Positions 44,206 through 54,958 of a stretch of DNA of 64,000 nucleotides are shown piece by piece; positions within the stretch are counted from its first letter, which is position 1, and each line of letters begins with the position of its first letter. Source of the stretch: Exiguobacterium acetylicum DSM 20416 (lineage in GTDB: Bacteria > Bacillota > Bacilli > Exiguobacteriales > Exiguobacteriaceae). The notes beneath the pieces were generated by a model that saw only the letters and a list, made by a program, of their open reading frames with translations, was not told the DNA's origin and ran no database searches. The stretch is taken from assembly GCF_000702605.1 (NCBI RefSeq), contig NZ_JNIR01000001.1, positions 486,501 to 550,500 on the forward strand. The letters are read 5' to 3'. Both the position numbers and the translations under genes were made by a program.

Positions 44206-45309
44206 ATGAGCGAACGTATTTTAACGATCAATCCTGGTTCGACGTCGACGAAGATCGGTATCTTCGAAGCAGCGAACCAGGTGTTCACGAAGACGTTACG
44301 CCATCCAGCGGAAGCGGTCGGAGGACCGCTTCCAGCACAGCTGGAGATGCGTCGTCATGTGTTACTCGAAGTATTAGCTGAAGAGCAGATTGATTTGAAA
44401 GCGCTTACTGCTGTCGTTGGGCGCGGAGGGTTACTCCGACCGCTCGTCAGCGGTACGTACGCAGTCAATCGGGAAATGCGAGAAGACTTACTCAGCGGTA
44501 TTTTTGGCGTCCATGCCTCAAACCTCGGTGGACTTCTTGCAGATGAGATTGCTCGGACACTCGACATCCCATCATTCATCGTTGATCCGGTCGTCGTTGA
44601 CGAGCTCGAGCCGATTGCGCGGATTACAGGCTTACCTGAACTTGAACGAAAGAGTATTTTTCATGCCTTGAATCAAAAAGCTGTCGCGAAACGGTACGCG
44701 AAGGAAATCGGACGTCCGTATGAGGAACTGCGTCTGATCATCGCACACATGGGCGGCGGGATTACGGTCGGTGCGCATCAAGAGGGGCGTGTTATCGACG
44801 TCAACAATGGACTCGATGGAGAAGGACCGTTTTCGCCAGAACGTAGCGGATCGCTACCTGTTGGTCAACTAGTAGAACTATGTTATAGTACCAAGTATAA
44901 ACTTGAAGAGATGAAGCGTCTGGTCGTTGGGTCAGGCGGACTTGTCGCGCACTTGGGAACGTTTGACGCGATCGAGATTGAGCGGCGGATTGAAGAGGGC
45001 GACGAAAAAGCGGCATTGTTATATGACGCGATGGCGTACCGGATTGCAAAAGAGATCGCTGGTCAAAGTGCTGTCTTGTTCGGTCAGATCGACGCGATCA
45101 TTCTCACAGGCGGACTTGCCTATAGTGATCGGTTGACGCGTGCGATCGAAGAACGTATCGCCCACCTCGGTCAAGTCGTACGTAGTCCTGGTGAAGATGA
45201 GTTGCAGGCGCTCGCAGAAGGAGTGTTGCGTGTCTTACGTGGGGAAGAAGAAGTTAAGGAATATGGAGGCGAACCAACATGGCTAGAGAATTCGACGTCG
45301 TTGTCCTAG
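44206..45309 (+). CDS. buk: Butyrate kinase
   Basis: Makes (branched) acyl-phosphate from the acid and ATP, or the reverse. The 367 residues have the ASKHA fold: [17 protein letters not shown] at the start, [32 protein letters not shown] and [37 protein letters not shown] (positions 44740-44850). GAGGAGG precedes the ATG. The 3' end overlaps lpdV by 31 bases. Confidence 0.94.
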   Translation: MSERILTINPGSTSTKIGIFEAANQVFTKTLRHPAEAVGGPLPAQLEMRRHVLLEVLAEEQIDLKALTAVVGRGGLLRPLVSGTYAVNREMREDLLSGIFGVHASNLGGLLADEIARTLDIPSFIVDPVVVDELEPIARITGLPELERKSIFHALNQKAVAKRYAKEIGRPYEELRLIIAHMGGGITVGAHQEGRVIDVNNGLDGEGPFSPERSGSLPVGQLVELCYSTKYKLEEMKRLVVGSGGLVAHLGTFDAIEIERRIEEGDEKAALLYDAMAYRIAKEIAGQSAVLFGQIDAIILTGGLAYSDRLTRAIEERIAHLGQVVRSPGEDELQALAEGVLRVLRGEEEVKEYGGEPTWLENSTSLS

Positions 45310-46700
45310 GTGGTGGACCCGGTGGATATGTCGCCGCGATCCGTGCGGCACAAGCCGGGAAGTCGGTAGCAATCGTGGAACAAGGAAAATTAGGCGGGAC
45401 ATGCTTACATCGTGGCTGCATCCCATCTAAAGCCTTTTTGAAATCAGCAGCAGTCTATCAGACGGTCAAACACGCTGCTACATATGGCGTGGACGTACCG
45501 GAATCGTTTTTACGATTCGAACAGGTCAAGCAACGCAAACAAGAGATCGTAGATGGATTAGAGGCAGGCATTCAGCATCTGATGAAAAAAGGAAAGATTG
45601 AAGTCTTTCACGGTCGGGGTTCGATTCTTGGACCAAGTATCTTTTCACCGATGCCGGGTACGATCAGCGTCGAGCCGGAAGAAGGCGAAGGCGAGTTGAT
45701 TCTTCCACGTCAATTGATCGTCGCGACAGGGTCGCGTCCACGTCCATTGAATGGACTTGCTTTTGATTCAGAGTATGTCCTCAGTTCGGATGATGCACTC
45801 GATATGGCAGATTTGCCAAAATCGATTGTCATCATCGGCGGTGGCGTCATCGGTGTCGAATGGGCATCGATGTTGACGGATTTTGACGTCGCAGTAACGG
45901 TCGTCGAATTCAGCGACCGGATCTTACCGACGGAAGATGCGGCAGTCAGCCGTGAAGTCGCTCGTCAACTGAAAAAGCGTGGCGTCAAGATTCATACGGG
46001 TGCAGCTGCACAAAGCGATACGTTCCGGATGTCGGAAGACGGTGTTTCGATCGCAATCGACCGTAACGGAGAACAGACGACGCTTGAAGCGGATAAGTTA
46101 CTTGTCGCGATCGGTCGAATGGCAAACGTCGAAGGCATCGGAATCGAAAACACGAATATCGTCGTCGAAAATGGCTTCATCCAAGTAGATGACCATTTCC
46201 GGACGAAGGATCAACATATCTATGCGATCGGGGACGTCATCGGTCGCTTACAACTAGCGCACGTCGCGTCAGCAGAAGGTGTCAAAGCGGTCGAAGCGAT
46301 CGTAAACGGAACGACGACACCACTTGAATATGCGTTCGTACCTCGTTGTATTTACAGCGTACCGGAAGCGGCATCGGTCGGTTTGACGGAAGACGAAGCA
46401 AAACGTGCCGGAATGGACGTCAAGGTAGGGAGCTTCTCGTTCAACGGATTAGGAAAAGCGCGGATCGAAGGAGAGGCAGCAGGCTTCATCAAGCTCGTCT
46501 CGGATGCGAAAACGGATGATCTCGTCGGCGTCCACATCGTCGGACCAAAAGCAACGGAACTGATCAGTGAAGGTGGATTAGCGCTCGTACTCAATGCAAC
46601 GGCATGGGAAGTCGGACAGCTCGTGCATCCGCACCCAGCCTTGTCAGAAGCATTCGGAGAAGCAGCACTTGCAGTCGACGGACTTGCGGTTCACGCCTAA
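45279..46700 (+). CDS. lpdV: Dihydrolipoamide dehydrogenase (E3) of the BKD complex
   Basis: Reoxidises dihydrolipoamide on BkdB with NAD+. The 473 residues include FAD-binding [20 protein letters not shown], the redox disulfide [16 protein letters not shown]-binding [15 protein letters not shown] and the interface His-Glu [13 protein letters not shown]. It starts inside buk. It could also serve the glycine cleavage system. Confidence 0.94.
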   Translation: MAREFDVVVLGGGPGGYVAAIRAAQAGKSVAIVEQGKLGGTCLHRGCIPSKAFLKSAAVYQTVKHAATYGVDVPESFLRFEQVKQRKQEIVDGLEAGIQHLMKKGKIEVFHGRGSILGPSIFSPMPGTISVEPEEGEGELILPRQLIVATGSRPRPLNGLAFDSEYVLSSDDALDMADLPKSIVIIGGGVIGVEWASMLTDFDVAVTVVEFSDRILPTEDAAVSREVARQLKKRGVKIHTGAAAQSDTFRMSEDGVSIAIDRNGEQTTLEADKLLVAIGRMANVEGIGIENTNIVVENGFIQVDDHFRTKDQHIYAIGDVIGRLQLAHVASAEGVKAVEAIVNGTTTPLEYAFVPRCIYSVPEAASVGLTEDEAKRAGMDVKVGSFSFNGLGKARIEGEAAGFIKLVSDAKTDDLVGVHIVGPKATELISEGGLALVLNATAWEVGQLVHPHPALSEAFGEAALAVDGLAVHA

Positions 46701-46713
46701 GGAGGAATTACGG

Positions 46714-47727
46714 ATGGAAAAAATAGAATTCAAAGAATTAGTAGAACTCGGATTAACGGAACAGGACGCGATTCACATGTTCGAAACGATGGTCCGTGCG
46801 CGGAAGATTGACGAACGGATGTGGAAATTGAACCGAGCTGGTAAAATTCCTTTCCTCGTCTCATGTCAAGGACAAGAAGCTGCTCAAGTCGGTGCGGCGT
46901 TCGCCCTTGAAAAAGGAACGGACTACATTTTGCCGTATTATCGTGATTTAGGCGTCGTCTTGCACTTTGGTCAAACATCACGCGATATCATGCTGTCGGC
47001 ATTCGCAAAGGCAGAAGATCCGAACTCAGGTGGTCGCCAAATGCCAGGACACTATGGTTCACGTGCCTTGAACATCGTCACAGGTTCAAGTCCGGTCACG
47101 ACACAAGTACCACATGCTGTCGGGATCGCACTAGCTGCGAAGATGCGTAAGGAGCCACTCGTCGCGTACGTCTCGTTCGGAGAGGGATCTTCAAACCAGG
47201 GAGACTTCTGCGAAGGGGCAAACTTTGCCGGAATTCACAAGCTTCCTGTCATCTTGTTCTGTGAAAACAACAAATACGCCATCTCGACACCACTCTCGAA
47301 ACAGTTATCTGCGAAACACGTTGCTGACCGGGCGATCGGTTACGGAATGCCTGGCTATACAGTGGACGGTATTGATCCACTTGCTGTCTTCAAAGTCGTC
47401 AAGGAAGCGCGCGAACGCGGATTACGGGGAGAAGGTCCGACCTTGATCGAAGTTGAAGTCGAACGCCTCGTACCACACTCATCGGATGATGACGATAAAT
47501 CATACCGTTCTGCTGAAGAACTCGATGCCTTAAAAGCACGTGACGGGATCAAACTCTTCCGTGCGCGTCTGATCGAAATGGGTGTCCTGACGGAAGAATC
47601 AGCGACCGCAATCGAACAAACGATGGAAAAAGAAGTCGACGAAGCAACAGCTTATGCGGAAGCAGCGGCTTACGACGCGCCAGAAAATGCATTACGTTAT
47701 GTGTACGACGAGGAGGAAACGAAATGA
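46714..47727 (+). CDS. bkdAA: Branched-chain 2-oxoacid dehydrogenase E1 alpha
   Basis: TPP-dependent decarboxylating subunit alpha (337 residues). The TPP motif GEGSSNQGDFCEGANFAGIHKLPVIFFCENN-type sequence lies near residues 155-186, followed by phosphorylation-loop-like YAISTPLSKQ. The ATG at 46714 has GGAGG ten bases upstream and follows lpdV by 13 bases. Overlaps bkdAB by 4 bases, as expected for a 2:2 heterotetramer. Confidence 0.94.
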   Translation: MEKIEFKELVELGLTEQDAIHMFETMVRARKIDERMWKLNRAGKIPFLVSCQGQEAAQVGAAFALEKGTDYILPYYRDLGVVLHFGQTSRDIMLSAFAKAEDPNSGGRQMPGHYGSRALNIVTGSSPVTTQVPHAVGIALAAKMRKEPLVAYVSFGEGSSNQGDFCEGANFAGIHKLPVILFCENNKYAISTPLSKQLSAKHVADRAIGYGMPGYTVDGIDPLAVFKVVKEARERGLRGEGPTLIEVEVERLVPHSSDDDDKSYRSAEELDALKARDGIKLFRARLIEMGVLTEESATAIEQTMEKEVDEATAYAEAAAYDAPENALRYVYDEEETK

Positions 47728-48707
47728 CGACGTTAAGTTTAATCGAAGCGATCAACAGTGCAATCAAAGAAGAGATGGAACGCGACGAGTCCGTCTTCAT
47801 CCTCGGCGAAGATGTCGGTGTCCGTGGTGGTGTCTTCCGGGCGACACAAGGATTGCTCGAACAATTCGGAGAAGAACGTGTCATCGATGCACCGCTCGCT
47901 GAAAGTGCGATTGCCGGTGTCGGAATAGGAGCTGCGATGTACGGCATGCGCCCGATTGCTGAAATGCAATTTGCTGACTTCATCATGCCAGCAGTCAACC
48001 AAATCGTTAGTGAAGCGGCGAAGATTAGGTATCGTTCGAACAACGACTGGACATGTCCGATTGTCATCCGCGCACCGTTTGGCGGCGGTATTCACGGGGC
48101 ACTTTATCATTCTCAGTCGGTCGAGGCGATGTTCAACTCGACGCCAGGTTTGAAAATCGTCATCCCATCGAATCCATACGATGCGAAAGGATTGCTAAAG
48201 GCAGCGATTCGTTCGAATGACCCAGTCTTGTTCTTCGAACATAAACGGGGCTATCGTCTGTTGAAGGGGGATGTCCCTGAAGGCGATTATACGGTTGAAA
48301 TCGGTAAAGCAGACGTCAAGCGTGAGGGCGAAGACGTGACGATCATCACTTACGGACTATGTGTCCATATGGCACTCGAGGCGGCGACACGCCTTGAAAA
48401 AGACGGGATCGATGTTCACATCCTTGACTTGCGGACCGTCTATCCGATCGACCGTGAAGCCGTCGTCGAAGCAGCGAAAAAGACGGGGAAAGTCTTGCTC
48501 GTCACGGAAGATAATAAAGAAGGTAGCGTCATGAGCGAAGTGTCGGCGATCATTGCAGAAGAAGCATTGTTCGATCTCGATGCACCAATCGAGCGTCTCT
48601 GTGGTCCAGACGTACCAGCGATGCCATACGCTCCGACGATGGAGAAGTTCTTCAACATCTCAAGTGAGAAGATTGAAGATAAAATCCGGACGTTACACGC
48701 ATACTAA
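47724..48707 (+). CDS. bkdAB: Branched-chain 2-oxoacid dehydrogenase E1 beta
   Basis: Beta subunit of E1 (327 residues), transketolase-type pyrimidine and C-terminal domains: FILGEDVGVRGGVFRATQGL, DAPLAESAIAGVGIGAAMYG, IRAPFGGGIHGALYHSQSVEAMF (positions 48067-48135) and LDLRTVYPIDREAV. Coupled to bkdAA by an ATGA overlap. Confidence 0.95.
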   Translation: MTTLSLIEAINSAIKEEMERDESVFILGEDVGVRGGVFRATQGLLEQFGEERVIDAPLAESAIAGVGIGAAMYGMRPIAEMQFADFIMPAVNQIVSEAAKIRYRSNNDWTCPIVIRAPFGGGIHGALYHSQSVEAMFNSTPGLKIVIPSNPYDAKGLLKAAIRSNDPVLFFEHKRGYRLLKGDVPEGDYTVEIGKADVKREGEDVTIITYGLCVHMALEAATRLEKDGIDVHILDLRTVYPIDREAVVEAAKKTGKVLLVTEDNKEGSVMSEVSAIIAEEALFDLDAPIERLCGPDVPAMPYAPTMEKFFNISSEKIEDKIRTLHAY

Positions 48708-48721
48708 GGGGGAACTGACCG

Positions 48722-49990
48722 ATGAAGACTGAAACACTTACGATGCCACAACTCGGGGAAAGCGTCACTGAAGGGACGATTTCGATGTGGCTCGTCAAAC
48801 CGGGCGATACTGTCAAAAAATATGATCCGATTGCAGAAGTCATTACCGATAAGGTAACAGCAGAAGTCCCATCTTCGTTTGATGGTGTGATTGAAAAACT
48901 GCTTGCTGAAGAAGGTGATACGTTGCAAGTCGGTGACGCGATCGTCACGATGCAAGTCAGCGGCGGATCAACAGAAGTCGCTGCAACAGAACAAGAAGTA
49001 CCTGCTGTCGAAGAGACGACGACGGCTGATACATCGATGAAAAAACGTTATTCACCAGCTGTCTTGAAACTATCGAGTGAACACGGCATTGATCTCGAAC
49101 AAGTGACGGGGACAGGAGCCGGCGGACGGATTACCCGGAAAGATCTCTTGAAACTGATCGAGTCTGGCTCTATTCCGACACCACAAGCAACTGAACCAAA
49201 ACCGGAAGCGCAAGCGAATCCGGTAGCGCCTCCAACAGAAGCACCATCCGCACCGAAACGTCCGGTCAGTACACCACAACCGACGGAAACGGGCGACATC
49301 GAGATTCCGACTGCCGGTGTGCGTCAAGCAATCGCTTCGAACATGGTTCGTGCGAAACACGAAGCGCCACATGCCTGGTTGATGATCGAAGTGGATGTCA
49401 CGAACTTGGTCGAAGCACGTAATCGTCATAAAGATGCGTTCTTCAAACAAGAAGGGGTCAAACTAACGTTCTTGCCGTTCTTCATGAAGGCGACGGTCGA
49501 AGGATTGAAGAAACATCCGATCATGAACTCGACATGGGCGGGAGATAAGATCATTCAAAAGAAAGCGATCAACCTATCACTTGCCGTCGCGACGCAGGAC
49601 GCTCTGTTCGTACCAGTCGTCAAGAATGCGGATGAACTAAGCATCAAGGGAATCGCACGCGCGATTGATGACTTCGGGAAACGCGCACAAGCAGGCACGT
49701 TGTCGTCTGCAGAGATGCAAGGCGGGACGTTTACGGTCAACAATACAGGATCGTTTGGTTCGATCCAATCGGCACCGATCCTCAACTTCCCGCAAGCTGC
49801 GATTCTATCTGTTGAATCGATCGTCAAGCGTCCAGTTTGGGTGAACGGCATGTTCGCAGCACGCGACATGGTCAACCTCTGTATGTCGATCGACCATCGA
49901 GTACTCGACGGACTAGTGGCCGGACAGTTCCTGCAAACCGTCAAACAAGCACTCGAATCGATCGATCCGAACCAACTTTCCTTATACTGA
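48722..49990 (+). CDS. bkdB: Branched-chain 2-oxoacid dehydrogenase E2 (acyltransferase)
   Basis: Core of the complex, moving the branched acyl group to CoA. The 422 residues comprise an N-terminal lipoyl domain with Lys44 (ITDKVTAEVP), an Ala/Pro/Thr-rich linker, an E3-binding domain (YSPAVLKLSSEHGIDLEQVTGTGAGGRITRKDL, positions 49049-49147), a second linker and a catalytic domain ending with DHRVLDG, which holds the catalytic His. Products prime branched-chain fatty acid synthesis. Last gene of the operon; no clear terminator is seen before the trp promoter 10 bases on. Confidence 0.95.
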   Translation: MKTETLTMPQLGESVTEGTISMWLVKPGDTVKKYDPIAEVITDKVTAEVPSSFDGVIEKLLAEEGDTLQVGDAIVTMQVSGGSTEVAATEQEVPAVEETTTADTSMKKRYSPAVLKLSSEHGIDLEQVTGTGAGGRITRKDLLKLIESGSIPTPQATEPKPEAQANPVAPPTEAPSAPKRPVSTPQPTETGDIEIPTAGVRQAIASNMVRAKHEAPHAWLMIEVDVTNLVEARNRHKDAFFKQEGVKLTFLPFFMKATVEGLKKHPIMNSTWAGDKIIQKKAINLSLAVATQDALFVPVVKNADELSIKGIARAIDDFGKRAQAGTLSSAEMQGGTFTVNNTGSFGSIQSAPILNFPQAAILSVESIVKRPVWVNGMFAARDMVNLCMSIDHRVLDGLVAGQFLQTVKQALESIDPNQLSLY

Positions 49991-50000
49991 GATTTTCCAG

Positions 50001-50029
50001 TTGACAGGGAAGAAGAAGCATCGTAATAT
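50001..50029 (+). promoter_or_regulatory. Sigma-A promoter of the trp operon leader
   Basis: Perfect TTGACA (50001-50006), 17-bp spacer, TAATAT (50024-50029), ten bases after the bkdB stop and just ahead of the first T-box. Confidence 0.75.
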
Positions 50030-50039
50030 AAGAATCAAT

Positions 50040-50332
50040 TCAACACACGATAGCAAAGACGAAGAGAAGTAACTTGTGAAACGATTCAAGAGAGCTGATG
50101 GGTGGTGCGAATCAGTATCGGGTAACAAGCGAATGGCCTTCTGAGCTTCAGACCGAATCCCTTCAGTGGGTAGTAGGCTCTGACGGGTTCCTCCCGTTAT
50201 CGGGGTCGACGAATCAGGACAATGGTCCGGTTCGTTTCAAAGGGGACGGTGTCAGCATCGTCAACGAAGGTGGTACCGCGGGTCTTCCCGTCCTTCATGT
50301 TCTACATGAATGGGCGAGAAGACCCTTTTCGT
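50040..50332 (+). ncRNA. T-box riboswitch 1 (tryptophan, UGG specifier)
   Basis: The leader shows GAAGTAA (S-turn region), the stem I apical motif GGGTGGTGCGAA, the specifier GAA-TGG (UGG at 50134-50136) followed by CTGAGC, and the T-box AAGGTGGTACCGCG at 50267-50280, which pairs with the free CCA end of tRNA. A terminator hairpin GGGTCTTC / GAAGACCC with TTTT lies at 50280-50330. Uncharged tRNA-Trp would favour antitermination. It is the upstream member of a tandem pair. Confidence 0.92.
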
Positions 50333-50344
50333 ATACAATCGAAT

Positions 50345-50626
50345 CGAACAAATCGTAGAGTGAGTTAAGTAGCGAGACAACATCGGCGTTTCAGAGAGCG
50401 GAAGAATGGTGCGACTTCCGTACGCCGAGGTTTCGTGAATGGTCTCATGAGAGCGTGGCTGAACGAAGAAGTAGGTCGCGACGGATGCCCCCGTTATCGT
50501 AGGCTATGATGTCTCTTATTTAGACGCATCAGACAGAGTGGGAACGGTCGAACCGTTCCAATCGAGAGGTGGCACCGCGAGATCATCGTCCTCCATGCAG
50601 CATACGCTGTGTGGGGGACTTTTTTA
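50345..50626 (+). ncRNA. T-box riboswitch 2 (tryptophan, UGG specifier)
   Basis: A second complete T-box follows directly: AAGTAGCGAGA, apical AATGGTGCGA, specifier GTGAA-TGG (UGG at 50440-50442) followed by TCTCATGAGAG, and T-box GAGGTGGCACCGCGA at 50566-50580. Its terminator GTCC-CCA-CAGC / GCTG-TGG-GGAC with TTTTTT is at 50588-50626. Two Trp T-boxes in series should tighten repression when tRNA-Trp is charged. Confidence 0.93.
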
Positions 50627-50647
50627 TATTCCAGGAGGCGAACAGGG

Positions 50648-52042
50648 ATGGTTCAGACAGACACACTTATCATCGAACAACTTGAACTAAACGGCGACGA
50701 GATGACGCCGATCATGATTTTTCAACAACTGAGCGGAACACAGAAATGTTTGCTTGAAAGTTCTGCGCATACGGATCAAGGACGGTATTCGATCATCGGT
50801 GTTGATCCGGTGGAGATGATTCGCGCAGATGGACGGACCGTGACGCGGGAACAGTTGACGACAGGTCGATTGACGCAGGAAACGGGTGATCCAGTACGAC
50901 TGATGCAACAGATGATCCTCCGGGATGGCGTTGAAGAAGACCTTCCGTTTTTAGCGGGTGGGATCGGATATGTCGGTTACGACATGATGCGCGCCTATGA
51001 AACGCTTGGTGATATTCCAGAGCGAACGAGACAACTACCGGACGCGCTACTCGCCGTATACGACCAAATCATCCTGTTCGATCATCTCGAACATCGTGTT
51101 CATTTGATTCAGACGTCGCTCGGTGGCATCACCGATCGTGATGAATTACGTCAACGTCTAGCAGAGCGGAAAGTACAACTTGAGCAACCGCGAGAGCGAA
51201 CGGATATCGAGCGTCCACTCCGAGATGTCGTCTACGAACCATTGATGGATCAAGAGACGTTTGAAGGACTCGTCGAACAAGCGAAGAGGCATATCCACCA
51301 AGGCGACGTCTTCCAGCTCGTACTCTCACAGCGCCTCGATGCGACGTTCTCAGGTGACCCGTTCCAGTTTTATCGGAAGCTCCGCAAGGACAATCCAAGC
51401 CCTTATCTTTTCTATATCGACTTAGGGGAAGCAATCGTACTCGGTGCCTCCCCGGAAAGTTTGGTCCAAGTCAAAGGGAATCGCGTGACGACGAATCCGA
51501 TTGCCGGCACACGCCGCCGGGGGAAGACGAAAGAGGAGGACGAACGGCTGGCAGAGGAGTTGCTTCACGATGAGAAGGAACGCGCCGAGCACAGGATGCT
51601 TGTCGATCTCGGACGCAACGACCTCGGTCGGATTTGTCAGATCGGTACCGTCGAGGTGACGCGATTCATGCAAATCGAGCGCTTCAAGAACGTCATGCAC
51701 CTCGTCTCCGTCGTTGAAGGGACGTTAGCAGACGGAAAGACCGGAGCAGACGCACTCGTCTCTTGTCTACCAGCTGGGACGGTCACGGGAGCTCCGAAAA
51801 TCCGAGCGATGCAGTTGATTGACCAGTACGAACAGGTGAAACGAGAAGTATATGCCGGGGCTGTCGGCTATTTCGATGTTCGGGGGAATATGGATTTTGC
51901 CCTCGCCATCCGGACGATGGTGATCAAAGATGGTGTCGCCTCTGTTCAAGCAGGTGCTGGCATCGTCTACGACTCGATTCCACGCCTCGAGTACCAGGAG
52001 ACGTTACACAAAGCGAAATCACTACTGGAGGTTTGGAAATGA
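50648..52042 (+). CDS. trpE: Anthranilate synthase component I
   Basis: Makes anthranilate from chorismate using ammonia supplied by TrpG. The 464 residues include the Trp-feedback pocket LLESSAHTDQGRYSIIG near the N-terminus and the chorismate-binding core GASPESLVQVKGNRVTTNPIAGTRRRGKT (positions 51441-51530), with LPAGTVTGAPKIRAM and AGAGIVYDS. GAGGCGAACAGGG precedes the ATG, 22 bases after the T-box terminator. Overlaps trpG. Confidence 0.94.
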   Translation: MVQTDTLIIEQLELNGDEMTPIMIFQQLSGTQKCLLESSAHTDQGRYSIIGVDPVEMIRADGRTVTREQLTTGRLTQETGDPVRLMQQMILRDGVEEDLPFLAGGIGYVGYDMMRAYETLGDIPERTRQLPDALLAVYDQIILFDHLEHRVHLIQTSLGGITDRDELRQRLAERKVQLEQPRERTDIERPLRDVVYEPLMDQETFEGLVEQAKRHIHQGDVFQLVLSQRLDATFSGDPFQFYRKLRKDNPSPYLFYIDLGEAIVLGASPESLVQVKGNRVTTNPIAGTRRRGKTKEEDERLAEELLHDEKERAEHRMLVDLGRNDLGRICQIGTVEVTRFMQIERFKNVMHLVSVVEGTLADGKTGADALVSCLPAGTVTGAPKIRAMQLIDQYEQVKREVYAGAVGYFDVRGNMDFALAIRTMVIKDGVASVQAGAGIVYDSIPRLEYQETLHKAKSLLEVWK

Positions 52043-52605
52043 TCGTCCTGATTGATAACTATGATTCCTTTACCTATAACCTATACCAATACGCATCCGT
52101 TTATACGGACGTCCACGTCATTCGAAACGATGCGGTCAGCATAGAAGGACTCCGCGAGATGAAGCCGGACGGCATCATCCTCTCACCCGGTCCCGGTCGC
52201 CCGGCTGACGCTGGCATCTGCATCGATCTGATTCGTCAATTATCGGGTCAAGTACCGATTCTCGGTGTCTGTCTCGGACATCAGGCAATCGGCGAAGCAT
52301 TCGGAGGAAGCGTCGTCGAAGCACCGGTCATCATGCACGGGAAGACATCGATGATTCGACAATCGGGACAACTCTTCGCCGAAATGACGGAAACGTTAGA
52401 GGTCATGCGCTATCATTCGCTGATCGTCGCTCGAAACGACTTACCGACGGAGCTCGTCATCACGGCAGAAACGGATGACCGGACGATCATGGCGCTCGAA
52501 CACCGGACGCATCCGACCTTCGGAATCCAGTTCCATCCCGAATCCGTCGGAACACCACAAGGACAGCAGATGATTAAACGATTCATTGAATTGACGAAGG
52601 AGTGA
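52039..52605 (+). CDS. trpG: Anthranilate synthase component II (glutamine amidotransferase)
   Basis: Hydrolyses glutamine for TrpE. The 188 residues show LIDNYDSFTYNLYQY, the nucleophile Cys78 in GVCLGHQAIGEAFGG, and the His-Glu dyad in FGIQFHPESV. ATGA overlap with trpE. The protein could also serve para-aminobenzoate synthase (dual PabA/TrpG role, known in B. subtilis), but its place inside the trp operon argues for trp use first. Confidence 0.93.
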   Translation: MIVLIDNYDSFTYNLYQYASVYTDVHVIRNDAVSIEGLREMKPDGIILSPGPGRPADAGICIDLIRQLSGQVPILGVCLGHQAIGEAFGGSVVEAPVIMHGKTSMIRQSGQLFAEMTETLEVMRYHSLIVARNDLPTELVITAETDDRTIMALEHRTHPTFGIQFHPESVGTPQGQQMIKRFIELTKE

Positions 52606-52611
52606 CAAACG

Positions 52612-53628
52612 ATGAAAGAGACGTTATTGAAATTAGCAGAAGCGAAACATTTACGATATGAAGAGATGCAACAAGCAGCACGCGAACTGTTTGCGGAAGA
52701 CGTTACCGATAGCGAAATTGCCGCTTTTCTCGTTGCATTGAAAGCAAAAGGGGAGACTGCAGAAGAATTAGCTGGTCTCGCTTCGATCATGCGCGAGGTC
52801 GCCCTCGACATTCCGGTCACGGGTGAGTTCATGGATAACTGCGGTACAGGAGGCGATGGCTCACAATCGTTCAACATCAGTACGACAGCGGCCTTCGTTC
52901 TAGCAGGTGCTGGTATGAAAGTCGCAAAACACGGGAACCGGAGTGTCTCGAGTAAAACGGGCAGCGCTGATGTGCTCGAAGCACTTGGGGTTTCGCTCGA
53001 TACGACACCGGAACGTTTAGCAGAACAGCTCGAGTCAAACGGAATCGCCTTCTTGTTTGCGCAACGGATGCATCCACGTGTCAAGCAAATCATGAAGGTC
53101 CGACGCGATTTGCGGATTCCGACAATCTTTAACTTGATCGGTCCATTGACGAACCCAGTTCCGCTCAAGACACAACTATTAGGAATTTACCGCGAGGATA
53201 TGCTGGAGACGATGGCATTGACTTTACATCGACTCGGTCGGAAGCGGGCAATCGTCTTGCACGGTGCGAACGGAATGGATGAAGCGTCCCTTGCCGGAAC
53301 GAACCAACTCGTCTTACTCGACGCAGGCGAGCTGATTCGCTTCAGTCTTCATCCGGAGGAAGTCGGACTGAAGACCGCACCGCTTGAAGCGATTCGCGGA
53401 GGTAGTGCACAAGAAAATGCGGCCATTTTACTGCAAGTCCTTGGTGGTGAGCATGGTGCTTATCGTGACACGGTCCTACTCAATGCTGGAATTGCCCTCT
53501 TTGCAGCGAACCGTGCGAAGACGATTCAAGAAGGAATCGCTTTAGCAGCAGATAGCATCGACTCAGGACGAGCGATGGAACGATTGAATCAATTACGACA
53601 AATGACTCGGGAGGAAGCAATCGGATGA
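52612..53628 (+). CDS. trpD: Anthranilate phosphoribosyltransferase
   Basis: Joins anthranilate to PRPP. The 338 residues show the PRPP loop [27 protein letters not shown] (positions 52831-52914), [21 protein letters not shown] and [25 protein letters not shown] precedes the ATG; overlaps trpC by 4 bases. Confidence 0.95.
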   Translation: MKETLLKLAEAKHLRYEEMQQAARELFAEDVTDSEIAAFLVALKAKGETAEELAGLASIMREVALDIPVTGEFMDNCGTGGDGSQSFNISTTAAFVLAGAGMKVAKHGNRSVSSKTGSADVLEALGVSLDTTPERLAEQLESNGIAFLFAQRMHPRVKQIMKVRRDLRIPTIFNLIGPLTNPVPLKTQLLGIYREDMLETMALTLHRLGRKRAIVLHGANGMDEASLAGTNQLVLLDAGELIRFSLHPEEVGLKTAPLEAIRGGSAQENAAILLQVLGGEHGAYRDTVLLNAGIALFAANRAKTIQEGIALAADSIDSGRAMERLNQLRQMTREEAIG

Positions 53629-54392
53629 ATATCTTAGATCGCATCATCGAAACGAAACGGACAGAAGTCCTACAATTGAAATTAACTGGTGTCGAACGGA
53701 TCGACCGGGAGGCATTGAAGCCGTCGATTAAGCAACGACTATCGGGAGCGGAGTTATCCGTCATCGCGGAAATCAAACGAGCGTCGCCATCAAAAGGGGC
53801 AATCGCACTTGACGTCGACGTCGTCGCTCAAGCGAAACAATATGAAGCGAGTGGGGCGACCGTCATCTCCGTCTTGACGGACGAGACGTACTTCAAAGGA
53901 TCGATGGATGATTTAGCGGCAGTCGCTGCAGCAGTCGACATCCCGGTGCTTTGTAAGGATTTCATGATCGACCGGATTCAGATTGACCGCGCAAAAGCAC
54001 ATGGAGCACGGTTGATTCTCTTGATCGTCGCCGCTCTCGAACAAGAGACGCTTGCTGACTTGTATGCGTATGCTTACGCGGAAGGACTTGAGGTTTTAGT
54101 CGAAGTCCATGACGAAGAGGAATTACGCCGAGCAGAGGCGATCGGTGCGCAAATCATCGGCATCAACAACCGCAACTTGAAAAAGTTCGAAGTCGATTTA
54201 CAGACATCGGTCGGATTACTCGAACAGAAACAACCGGACGTCCGGTACATCAGTGAGAGTGGCATCAAGACGGTCGAGGAAGCACAGCGATTACATGCTG
54301 CCGGTGCAGACGGAATTCTCGTCGGCGAGACATTGATGCGGGCAGACGATCCACAAGTCTTCATCCGAGAAGTGAGTGGCGTGCGCGTATGA
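53625..54392 (+). CDS. trpC: Indole-3-glycerol phosphate synthase
   Basis: TIM-barrel enzyme closing the indole ring (255 residues). Motifs: [14 protein letters not shown] (catalytic Glu and Lys), [25 protein letters not shown] (catalytic Lys), [15 protein letters not shown] and SESGIKT. Separate from TrpF, as in B. subtilis. ATGA overlap with trpD. Confidence 0.95.
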   Translation: MNILDRIIETKRTEVLQLKLTGVERIDREALKPSIKQRLSGAELSVIAEIKRASPSKGAIALDVDVVAQAKQYEASGATVISVLTDETYFKGSMDDLAAVAAAVDIPVLCKDFMIDRIQIDRAKAHGARLILLIVAALEQETLADLYAYAYAEGLEVLVEVHDEEELRRAEAIGAQIIGINNRNLKKFEVDLQTSVGLLEQKQPDVRYISESGIKTVEEAQRLHAAGADGILVGETLMRADDPQVFIREVSGVRV

Positions 54393-54958
54393 CACGGATT
54401 AAGTTCTGTGGTCTCCGGGAAAGAGAACATGTCGAAGCAGCAGTTCGCTTAGCGGACTACATCGGCTTCGTCTTTGCTAAAAGTAAACGACAGGTCACGC
54501 TGGAAGAGGCAGCACGTCTTAGACGCGATATTCCAAGTACAGTCCAGGTCGTCGGTGTCTTCGTCTCCCCGACCTATCAACAGGTGATTGATGCGGTCGA
54601 ACAGGTCGAACTGGATCTCGTTCAAATTCATGGGACGATCCCGGACGGCAAGATACCGGTTCCGACCATTCAAGCGATTCCGGTGACGGATATCGCAAAA
54701 GTAGAACAACAGACGGATTATTTACTCGTCGACGCACCGGTTGCTGGAAGTGGCGAGACATTCGACTGGTCACGAGATATTCAAGCAGAACGTCCACTGT
54801 TCATTGCCGGTGGCTTGACAGCTGACAACGTAGGAGAAGCAATCAAACGATATCAACCGTTCGCCGTCGATGTCTCAAGTGGCATCGAGACGGATGGACG
54901 GAAAGATTCCATCAAAATGCAGGCATTCGCTGATGCCGTAAAGGAGAGAGAAGCATGA
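54389..54958 (+). CDS. trpF: Phosphoribosylanthranilate isomerase
   Basis: Amadori isomerisation to CdRP. The 189 residues are a little short for the family (about 200-220) but keep the catalytic Cys in IKFCGL, Asp in [26 protein letters not shown] and [14 protein letters not shown]. Coupled to trpC and trpB by 4-base overlaps. Confidence 0.93.
   Translation: MTRIKFCGLREREHVEAAVRLADYIGFVFAKSKRQVTLEEAARLRRDIPSTVQVVGVFVSPTYQQVIDAVEQVELDLVQIHGTIPDGKIPVPTIQAIPVTDIAKVEQQTDYLLVDAPVAGSGETFDWSRDIQAERPLFIAGGLTADNVGEAIKRYQPFAVDVSSGIETDGRKDSIKMQAFADAVKEREA

Noticed and set aside
50098-50358. 86-codon open frame inside the trp leader
   Set aside because: It lies entirely within the first T-box riboswitch and its terminator, has no ribosome binding site, and the RNA motifs explain the conservation.
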